From: Chlorophyllum brunneum
Lineage: Eukaryota > Basidiomycota > Agaricomycetes > Agaricales > Agaricaceae
Assembly: GCA_963576785.1 (NCBI GenBank)
Contig: OY756139.1
Span: 2,914,001-2,978,000, forward strand
Reading direction: 5' to 3'
Length of the DNA stretch: 64,000 nucleotides
Position 1 is the stretch's first letter, and each line of letters begins with the position of its first letter. A program made the translations under genes and the position numbers. This document shows, one piece after another, positions 24,647 to 42,348 of this stretch. The notes beneath the pieces were generated by a model. That model worked only from the letters and a program-made list of their open reading frames with translations. It was not told where the DNA came from and did not search any database.

Positions 24647-25290
24647 TGTTGAAAGCTAGTCTTATGTATGCCCCTTTTGTAGAATCTGAGATATCATTCT
24701 TACTTGAAAATTTGGACTTTGGTGCAAAAGTCTGGCGATACCAGGTTTTTCTCCTCTCGAATGAGGAATCGGAGAGACGACAGAAATTTTGGTGAATGGG
24801 TCCGAGGTGCCATCTGCCCTCCCAAGCGTAAGTCCCGCAAGGGTAATTTTCTTATTGCGCAAAAACCTGCTTCCAGAATGAGCACTTTTCCTTTCCTGAC
24901 TAGTCTTGACGTCTTCGCACGAGGGTGTGTAGAAGAGCCAAGGTCCCATCCTAATGTATTGCACAAGCTGTACGCTTCAACTCTGAGATATACGGGTTAT
25001 AGGCCGAAGCCGTCATCTCCCTATACTATGAACTATCCTACACAGGGGTATGACAGAGAACAAGAAAGCGGAAAAAAAAACAAAGCGAGCTGAAAAGTTC
25101 GAGCAAGAATCGGGGAATAAAGAAAAACTAGTCGGGTACCTAGTATAAGCGCAATGAGGGGTCGGTCGGTAGATTATGTACACTGTGACACAATGTAAGG
25201 GTGTACGGACACCTCGTTCAAAATGTGTTCACAGAGAAAAGAGATAAGATGAAAGGCGTAGACGTCACAAACCATCGTTCAATACGGGGG
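24647..25290. other. Intergenic region between convergent genes
   Basis: The GH92 gene and the Pro/Gln-rich gene end toward each other here. No gene supported. A weak open frame at 24704-25093 lacks any recognisable domain. Confidence 0.5.
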
Positions 25291-28200
25291 TCATGATTCA
25301 TCATCGGGTTTAGCGTGTTTTTGTCGGAAGCTAGTAACCATGTCCGTGTACGACTTGCCTGACAAGGTGACCGAGATGGAGTTTACCTTGGGAATGGATT
25401 TGATGCCATACCTTTCCAGATTGGTTAGGTGGCCGTGTAACACATTCAAGATAGCTGAGGACATACTCTTCAAAAACCTTCGCCGCCGCGTCCTTCATAG
25501 CCTTCCCTACACCCGCTTTGGGAACTGAGATGGATATTCCTATATTCTTGCGTTCCGCGTTAAAGAACAGGCCAATCACATCTTCCAACCGTGCCATCGC
25601 ATTAGCAGTGGTCATAGATTCGAAGTTCAGGTTCAGTGTCTTCGGCACAGTAAGTTGTTGTGTCGAATCAACAGCTGAGACCATGATGAGTAGAATATCT
25701 CGATCACGCAAAATGAAAACTCACCGGCCTGATACCTCTTCCCAGCCCTCTTGTTCAACTTTTCCAAACTCCTTTCCGCCTTCTGAATCTCCTGTGCCTT
25801 CAAAATACTCTCCTCACTCAAAGGATCCAACTCCTCCCTCCCTTGCGCCAGCAGTCTTTCCTCTTTGAGTCCATTAATCCTTTTCGTCATCTCCAGGATC
25901 TGCGCGCGGATAATAATAGCTTGCTTGTTCCGGTCTTTGATTTCGGATGGCACTCCGGCAACGGAACTGTCAACTGTTGAGGCGGGTGAAAGCGGATTAT
26001 TGTTTACATCAAGCTGAACCTTTCCTCCATCCTCTGCGGGATCAGGATTTCCTTCGTCATTGTTCTCCCCATTGCCATCGCCTACGTCTTTCGGAGACTT
26101 ATCCTCCTCATCTCCCAAATCAACCAAATCGCCTTCAGGTGGCTGTTGTGTTTGCTGAGAGGAAGTAGGATCTTCCAAACCCGCAGTTGGGCTTCCACCT
26201 AGGTCGGTCACTTGTTGTGCGAGGTCACCAAATAGGTCTTGACTTTGCTTCTGTTGAGGGGTAGGCAGCACCGACTGAGGTGGATGCTGAGGAGTAGAAG
26301 GTACAGTTTGATTTCGCGTATGGGGACTAGGTAGTACGGTTTGAGTGGAATGTCGGGGAGTAGGAAGCATTACTTGGTGTTGCTGCGAAGGAGTAGGCGG
26401 AACCGTGGCGGGGGGTTGTTGGGTTGTAGGAGGTATTGGTATAGATTTCTGTTGGGGTGTGGATGGTACTGTTTTGGATTTTCGTTGGGGGATGGAAGGT
26501 ACGGTCTTGGATTTTTGCTGGGGAGTAGATGGCACTGTTTTTGGAGTAGCGGTCACAGAACTTGGTTTTTGTTGGGGTGTGGGTTGTACTTGAATCAGCG
26601 GCTGTTGGGGCGTGGGCGGCACTTTGGTGGGAATGTGAGGAGTAGGAGGTGCTTCTGCGGGAGCTTGAGCGGGAAGAGGCGCCTGGGTAGGAACTGGGGG
26701 GGTAGGAGGCACCTCAGCCTTAGTTTGTGGTGTCATAGACTGGTTCTCTTCTGGTTTAGTTCCCAGCTGTTGTTCATCGTGTTGTTCGGGCGGAGGAGTC
26801 GGATTGTTCCAAGGATCGTCGAATCCAATACTTGTGTCAGCGGTAGCAGCATGTTCTTGGGTAGCATCAGGGGTCAATACGGGGTCTTGATGTTCGGGAT
26901 TAGCAAGAGGCGTAGTGTTGGAATCAGTAGGATGTATGTCTGCTTCGTTGTTCAGATGTAAATCTGGGTCGTGAATGGGAGTCCTCGCAAGAACACTTGG
27001 GGTAGGAGGAGGAAGTTGATCTCGCTCTGTGTCCCAGGCATCACCATATAGAGGTGTTTGAGGAACTGGTGGACGGGGAGGTGGCTCGGATTTTCTTTTC
27101 TTCCTGACGGGTTTAGGTACCACAGGTATGGTATTTGGTGTTGTGGGTGTCGTAGATGGTAGACGTGAAGTTCGTTGCTTAGGTGTGGTTCTCTGTGGGG
27201 TACACAAAATTTAGCCGAAAAAGGTATAATAAAGTAAAGGATTTCCGTACCGTGTAAGGTGTTGGTGGTGCAGCATTGCTTACGTCGTCCCAAAGGTCTT
27301 GATCAAAACTTGTAGGTCGTGGGGTGGGTTCATATACCGAAGGAGGTACAGGGGGAGGAACATAGTGGACGGGAGGAGAGCTGGAATCCTTCTCAGGGGG
27401 TGTAGGAGGCTGTTCAACCTCTTCTCTACGAATATTCTCCCAGTCCGAACCTAACCCCGACTCAAAAAAGTCGGGAATGGAGGGCATACCAGTGATCGTA
27501 GGGACAAAAGAGGTGCGGTCGGGATAAGGACGGTAGGAGTCCGATGGAGTTGGTGGAAGCTCGATAGGTGGTCGAGTGGGCGTGTCCGAATTGTCTGCGC
27601 GCTCCTTTCCTTTACCCTTGTCGCGACTGCGTGCTTGGACCTCGACTTCTTCCTCGATCTCGATAGGCTGACTGACAGTCTCTGTGGATACGGAAGAGGC
27701 ATCGGAAGAGATGTTCGAGTCGTCGACCGAGGAGGAAGGTGTGTGGGTGCCAGATTCGACTGAGGAAGAAGGGCGATGGTGAACGGTATATCGAATGTGG
27801 GATGTGCCGACTGCACTAGCGCCCGGACGGAGACCGAGAACAGAGCCCTGCTCTGTGTCGGTTTCGGAGATAGCGCTGGCGGGGAAGCGACCGGGAACAG
27901 GGCGTTTGTGGACCCGAGGGGGCGTAGGAGTAGGAGGAACGACGCGGGTAGTTGGAACTTGTGAAGTGGGGGTGGCGGCAGTTGGAGAAAGTGAGCTCAT
28001 TGTCTCGCTAATCTCTGCTGGTTCTATTACGGGAGAGAAACGGACAACGCGGGTGCGGGGGAATAGCGGAGGGAGTTGAGGCATGGAGCGGGACATGTAA
28101 TACATGTCCCGCCGAAAGCGCCTCCAAATTCTGTGTCCACCGACATCGTGCCAGATCGCGGGCGCAATGTCTGCGAGAACCATGCCCAACCCGGTCCAAA

Positions 28201-28504
28201 CAACAACCAGGACCAGCCTGGTAAGGTTTTCTGTGACCAAAAGGTCGATGAAAAGACGAACGGCATATGCAATGTAGGGGTCGGATGATTTGGGCATCTT
28301 TTTCAGAAAGTGAAGGGTGACGACACCCTCCCAGAGACCGACTAGGGTACCTGTGAGCTTGAAGTCATGGTGCGAGACGGTGTCGACGATGAAGCGGAGA
28401 GCGAGGCCAAAACCGATGGCAAAGAGGTTGTCCATGAAGAAGACGGGGCGGGCATTGATGCGAGAGGACGGCCGAGATGAAAATATCGCGGACACGATGC
28501 TCAT
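25291..28504 (-). CDS. Membrane-anchored Pro/Gln-rich protein with possible Smr-like C-terminus
   Basis: The whole protein is not a family I recognise. The N-terminus (ATG at 28504) has three or four hydrophobic segments (NLFAIGFGLALRFIVD, LVGLWEGVVTLHFL, LVLVVVWTGLGMVLADI), so it is membrane-bound. A very long Ser/Pro/Thr-rich disordered region follows, with repeated VPxTPQQ-like units (about 26100-26640). Then comes an acidic stretch and a charged coiled coil (AQILEMTKRINGLKEERL). The C-terminal ~80 residues begin LNLNFESMTTANAMARLE and end YGIKSIPKVNSISVTLSG. This recalls an Smr fold preceded by a DUF1771-like helix, but the DLHG motif is missing, so the match is weak. The last intron (GTATGT...CTAACCAATCTGGAAAG) was chosen because it joins these parts in frame. 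Confidence 0.7.
26090..26640 (-). repeat. Pro/Gln/Thr-rich degenerate repeats
   Basis: Within the Pro/Gln-rich gene, units such as KTVPSTPQQKS and VPPTPSQQ recur more than ten times with variable spacing. This is protein low complexity, not a satellite. Confidence 0.8.
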
Positions 28505-28978
28505 CCTGGTCCGTGATGGGGTCTCGAAAAGACCAGCAGCGGCCGCGTGGAGGCCTTTCCCAGCTCAGGGCTGTCGGCGCCTATTCCCATCAGTACATGA
28601 TCTAGCCTGGGTATGAACATTTCGCCGATTGTCAGACAAGACGATAACATATCTCCGTCTCGAAACGTGCTTCTTCTGTCACACTTTTCCCCAGGCAGCC
28701 CAGGGACTCCAGAGGAGAGCACAACTGAACGCAGAGCAATTGGCACTCAATCGCTCGTCGGACAATACCGTCCAAATAAGCGTAGGACATCGCAGACAGG
28801 GCTCTGCCATTCCCGAACATAACGTAGCCCATGTTTTCCCCTGCACTGCCCACACTCGGCCAGACGCCCTGGCGCCTATTTCCATCAATACATGCTGCCG
28901 ACAGGAGCGAGAGCGCGGAAAACATGGCATCTGCAAGCTTTCCGCATCCACTACGTGTCATCTCCCTCAAAACCAAGT
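28505..28978. promoter_or_regulatory. Divergent promoter of the Pro/Gln-rich and ABC transporter genes
   Basis: A 474-base gap between two start codons on opposite strands. It contains an imperfect 24-base direct repeat (28576-28599 and 28871-28894). No coding sequence supported. Confidence 0.5.
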
Positions 28979-35499
<6,521 letters not shown>

Positions 35500-35733
35500 C
35501 TTTTTTCTTAAATCAATTCTCGTACATAACTCTAGCCTATATTATCTATGTGTCACGGAGTAAATAGGTGTCACACCAGTTCAAACGACATCGGACATGC
35601 TCATAAACGAAATGCTCATGAGTGTGAGACTAAGCGCCCACAGGGCTCTAGCGCTCTTTCACCTTATCGACCTATAACATCGGATCTTTCACAGACGTTA
35701 AACTCAGCTCTGACCCACTCTCTCTCCGTCGTT

Positions 35734-38242
35734 ATGGGAATCACCCCCTCCAGTCCGAGCCTCGATACCACTCGAGGTGACATTGCCATTGCGTACGCTG
35801 ATCACCAATTCGTCGTGCTAATATCTAAACAAATTCTCAGTGTTGTTGGTAAAAGAGCAGTTGGGAAAAGCACCGTGGGTTTATCATCGTGAACTCTGGA
35901 CATTGCTCAGAACAGCCAAAAGTTCATCAACACAGCTACAAAAAGTGACGCTTTGCCAGTTGGGCATGCACCAGATTACGACACAAGTGATGTCCAACTC
36001 GTAGAATACCCCGACCCCAATCGCGAGACCCGCAAAATCGTCTTTGCGGAAGTTCCGCCTTTTGAGGGTGAAGTGCACCAGGGCAATTACCACAAAAAAT
36101 TAAAACGTTGGTTGGGAACTGTGTAAGTCAAACTCGGCACGAATAATCATTCCCTCACTGACTTTCCCCGGAGTTCATCAAAGAACATCAAGATATCTGG
36201 CATCCTCTATCTACACCCCATTACAGATGCTAAGACACCTGAAATTACATCCTGGCTCGCAGACCTGTCGAAACATATCAGTCAGGGACGCCCGGTTCCT
36301 GTGGTATTGGCAACAACAATGTGGGGGCGACTCTTTTCCAGAGCGGTTGGTGGTGAGCGTGAAAAAGAGTATCTGCGGTGCTGGAATGAACTTGGGGCTG
36401 GAGTGTCAAGGATTATGCAGTTTAACGATACGCATGAGGGCGCGTGGTCCGTCGTATTCGCCCTTGTGGAACATATAGGTGAACCATAACCCCAGATTAA
36501 TTGGAGCGGTAACCAATGACTGACCCTTACAAAGAACCGCGGCCAGTCACTGTGGAGGTTCTTGACGAAAAAGCCTCAATTCGTTCACCACCACTTCCTT
36601 TGCGCGTTCCAGCACCACCTCCATTGAGAAGACCATCTGTCTCGGCACAGCCTTACTCTGAGAAGCCACCAATTTCCCCGGTGGACGCTCAAGCGTCCAA
36701 AGGCAATGGACGGCGACCTCCCGTTCCGCCCCCTACCAGAAAATCTTCATATCGCACTCGCCTGGCTAGTTTTTCCTATTCCTATGTGCAGGCTCGTGTT
36801 TTGATATCAGCGATCATCAAAGACGACGACCAGACTGCCCGAGTCGCTAGGCTCAAAGGGAAAGATGCTCAAACAATAGTGGATTTTCTGAACACAGTAC
36901 GCCCTCACCAACTCTCCTGATACTGCTCAGGACTCCTCATGCGAAGACGAAAGGTTCTTCACGATAAAGGTGCTCTTGACACCGACGAAGGGAAAGGCAT
37001 TCTCAATCTACTGTCAAAACTCGCAAAATCTGCAGAGGTCTTCCCGCGGTGCTACGAGCTGGATGGTATAGTTGACCCTGATCTCAATAAGCCGCAAGGA
37101 GGAGGAGGCTTCGCCGACATCTACAAAGGGAAATGTGGGAACCAGGATATATGCCTCAAGGCCGTCCGATTGTACAGTAGTGAATATGACAAGCTATTGA
37201 AGGTAAGCTCAAAGTTATCAAGCTTCTTGCTAGACTAATTAGTCCTTTACTAGGCCTGTGTGAAGGAACTGGTGCTGTGGGCACATCTTTCCCATGAAAA
37301 TATCCTACCGTTTTATGGCGTCTATCTACTGGGACGGAGAATATGCTTGATCTCTCCTTGGATGAACAAGGGTGACCTGTCCCATCATTTGCAGGACTCT
37401 CCCGAGACTCCTCGACTGCCTTTGGTGCGTAAGAGCCTTACCCGCAGATTGCTTCAAATTGATGGTTTCTGCTAGGCTTCTGATATCGCTTCGGGCCTCT
37501 TATATCTCCATCAATCGGAAATAGTACATGGTGATCTCAAAGCAGTAAGGTGCTAGACAGTCTAAACTTCGATACAAACTAACTTTGATCCTGCCCTAGT
37601 ACAATGTCCTTGTCTCAGACGACGGGCGAGCACTACTCGCAGATTTCGGAATCTCCCAGCTGGCGATGAGCAGCGGACATAGTAGTGTGACTTCAACCGG
37701 CACGATGCGCTGGAAAGCGCCCGAGCTCCATAGACACGAAAACATATCACCAACACCAGAGAGCGATATATGGTCAGTAAGCTGTCTATTCTATGAGGTG
37801 GGTCCCCCCCCCAAAAAAAACCACCATTGTCCTCGCCTTATCGACCATCCGTCAGTTGTTTACCCGCAAGATACCGTTCTACCAGTACCAGAACGACCTG
37901 AAGGTATTGAGGGCCGTCGACACAGAGGAGATCCCAATTCGTCCAAAGGACGTTGACCCACTTGATACGATCGAAGACTGTATGTGGGATCTGATGAAGA
38001 GGTGCTGGGACTACGATCCTGAAAAGAGACCCAGCTGTCAATACATTCAGCGGTTCATCGCAGAGCTACGGGCTCCCGACGACCGTCCCCCTCCTTCGAT
38101 GCAAATTAGCGGTAGCTCCCAGGCCTTCTGGAAGTCAGTGAAGGCAAGATCCGAAACGATGATCAATGACACTCGTATCTACCAAATTCTGCATCAGGCA
38201 GTCTCAAACGATATTATCACACAGGCCACGAAAACGGGATGA
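35734..38242 (+). CDS. AIG1-like P-loop GTPase domain fused to TKL-type protein kinase
   Basis: The N-terminal half is a fungal G-domain protein: P-loop VVGKRAVGKSTFIN (GKRAVGKS at 35848-35871), FAEVPPFEG in place of the usual DTPG switch, ISGILYLH, and ATTMW in place of the G4 motif. The C-terminal half is a kinase: Gly loop QGGGGFADIYKG, ICLKAVR (Lys), HGDLKAYNVLV (catalytic loop), LADFGIS and a GTMRWKAPEL activation segment. They join in frame through a 56-base intron (36479-36534, GTGAAC...CTGAC...CAAAG). Without that splice the GTPase would stop at 36489 and the kinase would start at the ATG 36516, only 26 bases later. I favour one gene. The kinase also has a helical lead (TIVDFLNTVLHDKG) typical of basidiomycete TKL kinases. 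The stop is at 38242. A role in signalling or immunity is inferred only. Confidence 0.68.
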
Positions 38243-38950
38243 CAGTATCTGTACGGCTTTAAAGCACAGCTGACCACTAGTTAACAATTTTGTGGCATAC
38301 GACAGGAAGATTGGGTGTCAACCCGGCGACATAATACGTGGAGGTGAATAGGAAAGGAACCAGTGCTATCTACGATTTTTTTTTGAATTTCGTATTCCTG
38401 TACTATATATTACCCCAGTCGATTGAGAGAAGGTCAATGTGCCACGGTGACAGCGCTTCGTGCAAATAATAGCCATAGGCTAGTTGTTCCCTTTTTCTCC
38501 TGAATTCCGCACCACCCTGTTCTTTGCCCTCGATTCATTTCACTCAAGTGCTCAGAACCCGTTTTATAGACACACTTAGTAATTGGGTATAAATTTAGGG
38601 GATCGGCTTATCGACCATAGGCATCCGGAGCCCGGATATTTAACACTCACTCCCACGCGACCCACCACTTCTGACAATGGTCTGTCATGGGCCGGACGTA
38701 ATCGATGCTATTTCGACATGGGTTCAACCCCTACCCAACATTCACATCGAAGAGCACACGGGCGCCGAGAACTGGGATATATTATGAAGACTCCAAAGCT
38801 GACCCCCACGGACGGGGGTTAATCTCTAAACATACCCTCCCTGTTCATTATATATCCAGTTAAATCCACGGCGATATATAATCAGAGTTCTCATGAAGGA
38901 AGCCCAAAGACCACATTCTGCCAAACGCCCTTTGGTGTTGCTTTAGTACT
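38243..38950. other. Intergenic region, 0.7 kb
   Basis: Downstream flank of the kinase and promoter of the monooxygenase. A TATATATCC lies about 80-100 bases before the ATG (near 38852-38860), with GATATATAATC closer in. No gene supported. Confidence 0.5.
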
Positions 38951-40881
38951 ATGCCTGACGGGACGCACTCTGAATCAACGGACACCCAGAATGCTCCAGC
39001 TAATCCGTGGTCGGACAAGCCAGTACATCATCAACGGCTGGTAAAAATTATAGGCATTGGGGCTGGTGCCTCTAATCTTCTGTTCGCTTACAAGTTACAA
39101 CGGTCCTTCGAAGATCTCGATCTGACTTTGTATGACAAGAACGAAGAGGTCGGGGGGACGTGGCACGAGAATAAATATCCAGGGTGATTATTATTCAAAT
39201 TGCTCTAACCTCCAGTAACTCACCTGAAGTGATACAATGACATAGCTGCGCATGCGATATTGCAGCCCATGCATATGTCTGGTCTTTTGAGCCCAACCCG
39301 AATTGGTCCTCCGTCTATGCAGGCTCTGACGAGATCCAAGAATATTTTCTTCGCTTCACTGAAAAATACGACCTTCGCAAATACTGCCGTTTCAAAAAGC
39401 AGGTCTCTCGTGCAGAATGGGACAATGACGAAGGTCAGTGGAATATCGAAATCACTGATCTTGAAACGGGGAATACCATTCACGATTGGTGCCACTTCCT
39501 GATAAATGGTAGCGGAGTCTTGAACGCATGGAAGTGGCCTGATATTCCGGGAATCGACAAGTTCGAAGGAAAGGTCCTTCACACCGCGAAGTATGATAGA
39601 AGCCTCGACCTAACCGATAAGGTTGTTGCAGTGCTTGGTACTGGGTAGGTTTCCCGTTTTGCCCTGCCGTCGGATTATCCACCCGTATATGCCAGGTCAT
39701 CAGCAATTCAAGTTCTACCAGCTATCCTCCCAAAAGTCAAAAAGGTTATTAGCTTCAACCGTTCCGCTGCATGGGTGTTTCCAACCCAAGGCTTTCGACA
39801 ACGCCACTACACCGACGAAGAGAAGCAGGCCTTTGCTTCTGACCCCAAGAAGCTCGAGGATCATCGTAGAGAGCTCGACTCCGCTATCAATGGACTCTAT
39901 TCAATCTTCATGCGAGACTCTCCGATGCAACAAACTATAACGTCAGGTATCCGCGAAGCCATGGCTGAGATAATCAAAGACACCGGACTCGAGGATAAAG
40001 TCATCCCGAAGTGGGGTGTAGGTTGTAGGAGAATAACGCCTGGTGTGGGCTATCTGGAAGCGCTTGTCGATGAGAAAACCGAGGTAGTTACGAGCGGAGT
40101 AAAGGAAATCACAGCGAAGGGGTGTATAAGTGAGGAGGGGAAGGAATATGCCGTCGACGTGATCATCTGCGCTACAGGCTTCAATACAAGCTACATGCCA
40201 AGATTCCCGATCTTTGGATCGAATGGGGAGTCGTTAGCTGAGGCGTGGAAGGATGAGCCGATGAACTACTTCGGATTTGCAGCTCCAGGTTTTCCAAACT
40301 ACTTCATACTTATTGGACCAAATAGTCCGGTGGGAAATGGTCCTGTCCTTATTGCAATAGGTACATCATCCTCTTCATCCCTGACGCTGGGTTACCTGAC
40401 GGTTGATCTTTCAGAGGCCCAACTAGACTACATCCTAAAGCTGATCAACCGTTTCCAAACCGAGAATATTCACAGCATCTCTCCCAAACTCGAAGCAGTA
40501 GAGGATTTCATGGCACACAAGAATGCCTACATGAAACGCACAGTCTGGGAACTCGAATGTCGCTCCTGGTACAAGAACGGTAGTACTTCAGGCAAGGTTA
40601 CCGCACTTTGGCCTGGGAGCACTTTACATTACCTTGAAGCTATGGCAGAACCTCGATATGAGGATTGGAGCTTTACCTATGTTGGTGGAAACCGGTTTAC
40701 TTATCTTGGGAATGGATTTTCCCAGACGGAGTCGGATCCCACTGCAGATTGGTCGTATTATTTGAGGGCTGAGGATGACTCACCACTTCTGGGGCGAGCG
40801 AAGAACAGGAAGGTGGTTACGAAGTCTGGAACCATTTCGCGAACTCAGGGAGATGTTGATGGTGGTGATGGCTTGTTCTAG
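38951..40881 (+). CDS. Flavin monooxygenase, Baeyer-Villiger type
   Basis: An FAD/NADPH enzyme that inserts oxygen into ketones or oxidises related carbonyl substrates. The FAD-binding motif IGIGAGASNLL is near residue 34, with GGTWHENKYPG after it. The BVMO fingerprint FEGKVLHTAKYD (39562-39597) matches F.G...H....(D). The NADPH-binding motif VAVLGTGSSAIQ follows across an intron. Later comes the ATG motif DVIICATGFNTSY. The end is DGGDGLF before TAG. About three introns, the last (GTACATC...TTTCAG) near 40362. The substrate is unknown. No signal peptide is seen, so it is probably cytosolic. Confidence 0.9.
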
Positions 40882-42348
40882 CCATGTGAACCCTATAACA
40901 AGTTTTGGATATTTTCGGGACTGTATTACCTGTATGTACTGTATTTCTATGAAACGATGAGGTTGGAATTGTACCATCAAGGAGAGAATGTCTTTAGAGA
41001 TTTCAAACACGTTCAGACACTGGCAGCACATCTGCGCTACCAACAGGCACTGCAACAGCACTGGCCCGGTATAAAACAAAGATCTGGGAGCTTATGATCA
41101 ACCTGCGCAGACTTACTCGGAAACATGTACGATGACGTCATATATATATCGGCGCAGGGAGGTTCATTTCATTTTATAACGTCAGCGCCTTCGGACACCC
41201 AAATCCCTTATTATGAAGTGCCCTACGTCAGACCACATTCTATTCCTTTTCATGAAGGTTTGAAACCCAGGACTAAACACAAAGACCTAGGGGGGAGGTA
41301 AAATAGGACGGGTTCTACCCTCGGGTCGACGTAATGACAACTCGGGCTTCGGGCTTCAAGCCTTCAGGGACCACATCTCGAGCATTCATGTAATGTTGGC
41401 TATATGCATAGCACCTCGAGGCATACCAATAGTCTGCATTCACTTGCAGTGTAGTAAGTCACTGCGAGATATCCAGGGCTGTGTGAGGTGGAGTTTAATA
41501 TTTTTTATACATGAGTGCATGAATCATTGAAACTTGACTGAACGTGGTTGTGGTACAGCACTTGCCTCATCCCTCTTGGTGCCGATCGAGCAGGGAAGGG
41601 GGAGAGTGCACAGGGTTTGCTATCTCTCTGATCGGCGCTGGGTAGAGTGGGTAGTGGTGCAACGGGACTCTTATAGACCAATAGTGATCATATACTGAAG
41701 TGAGCACCAACAAACGACGTACTGTTGTACATACAAGTCTACAAAGTTAAAATGAAGGAAATGTACTGAAAGGTGTTACGATTGCAAGAATTTGTGTTGA
41801 ATATCGTACCGGTCTTCGAAGGTCTTCCGGCTCAACGCCACAATCACTGCACATCCCACAGTTTAAAAGAATCCTCCGTGTAAGGCATAATGATCCCTCG
41901 CTGTTCTTCCGAGGACCTTCCTCGCAGCAACGTGTAGGTGTTAACCCTGACGACCATCAGGAAGATCCGAGTATTCCAGACAAGGATGATTGGAAGCCCA
42001 GTGTACGGGGTAACAGACCTTCCTGCTATCCGAATCTGGGTCCATAAATTAGCCCTCAAATGGATGAATCCGCGACAGTGCATACAACATTCCGGCCTTT
42101 GAGCGCATATAGCGTCCAATGCCTTTGAATACATACTCTGTACGTCCGTCAAACGCCCTTTCAATATCCAAGAGCGAGAGATTTAGAACGAGTGTCTCGT
42201 TCTGAATCCATTGGGTTAAAAAATGCGCGAACCGACGTGTCGTTCAGTGAGTGATAGATAGAGTTGGGGTAAAATTCTTCCTCCAGCCTTCTGCATCCCA
42301 CCTACTCCATCATTCCGTAAAGATTGACGGCAAAGCGGAGGGGAACGT
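40882..42348. other. Intergenic region, 1.5 kb, with an orphan CRE-TATA element
   Basis: TGACGTCA at 41133-41140 is followed directly by TATATATAT, yet no plus-strand gene follows. A 106-codon minus-strand open frame (41844-42164, ending SFKLWDVQ) has no recognised domain. Otherwise I see nothing coding. Confidence 0.45.

Noticed and set aside
25291..25473. Frameshift near the C-terminus of the Pro/Gln-rich gene
   Set aside because: The apparent frame change is explained by a 55-base intron with GTATGT donor, CTAAC branch and AAG acceptor.
26341..26961. 206-codon plus-strand open frame rich in Gly, Trp and Arg
   Set aside because: It is the exact antisense of the Pro/Gln/Thr repeats, whose codons read as Gly/Trp/Cys on the other strand. 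No domain or start context.
36516..36534. ATG at 36516 as an independent kinase start
   Set aside because: Only 26 bases after the GTPase stop. A 56-base intron across it joins both halves in frame, so it is probably intronic. Not fully excluded.
41844..42164. 106-codon minus-strand frame ending SFKLWDVQ
   Set aside because: Looks slightly protein-like (ILVWNTRIFLMVVRVN) but has no known domain and no clear splice partners. Possibly a gene relic.
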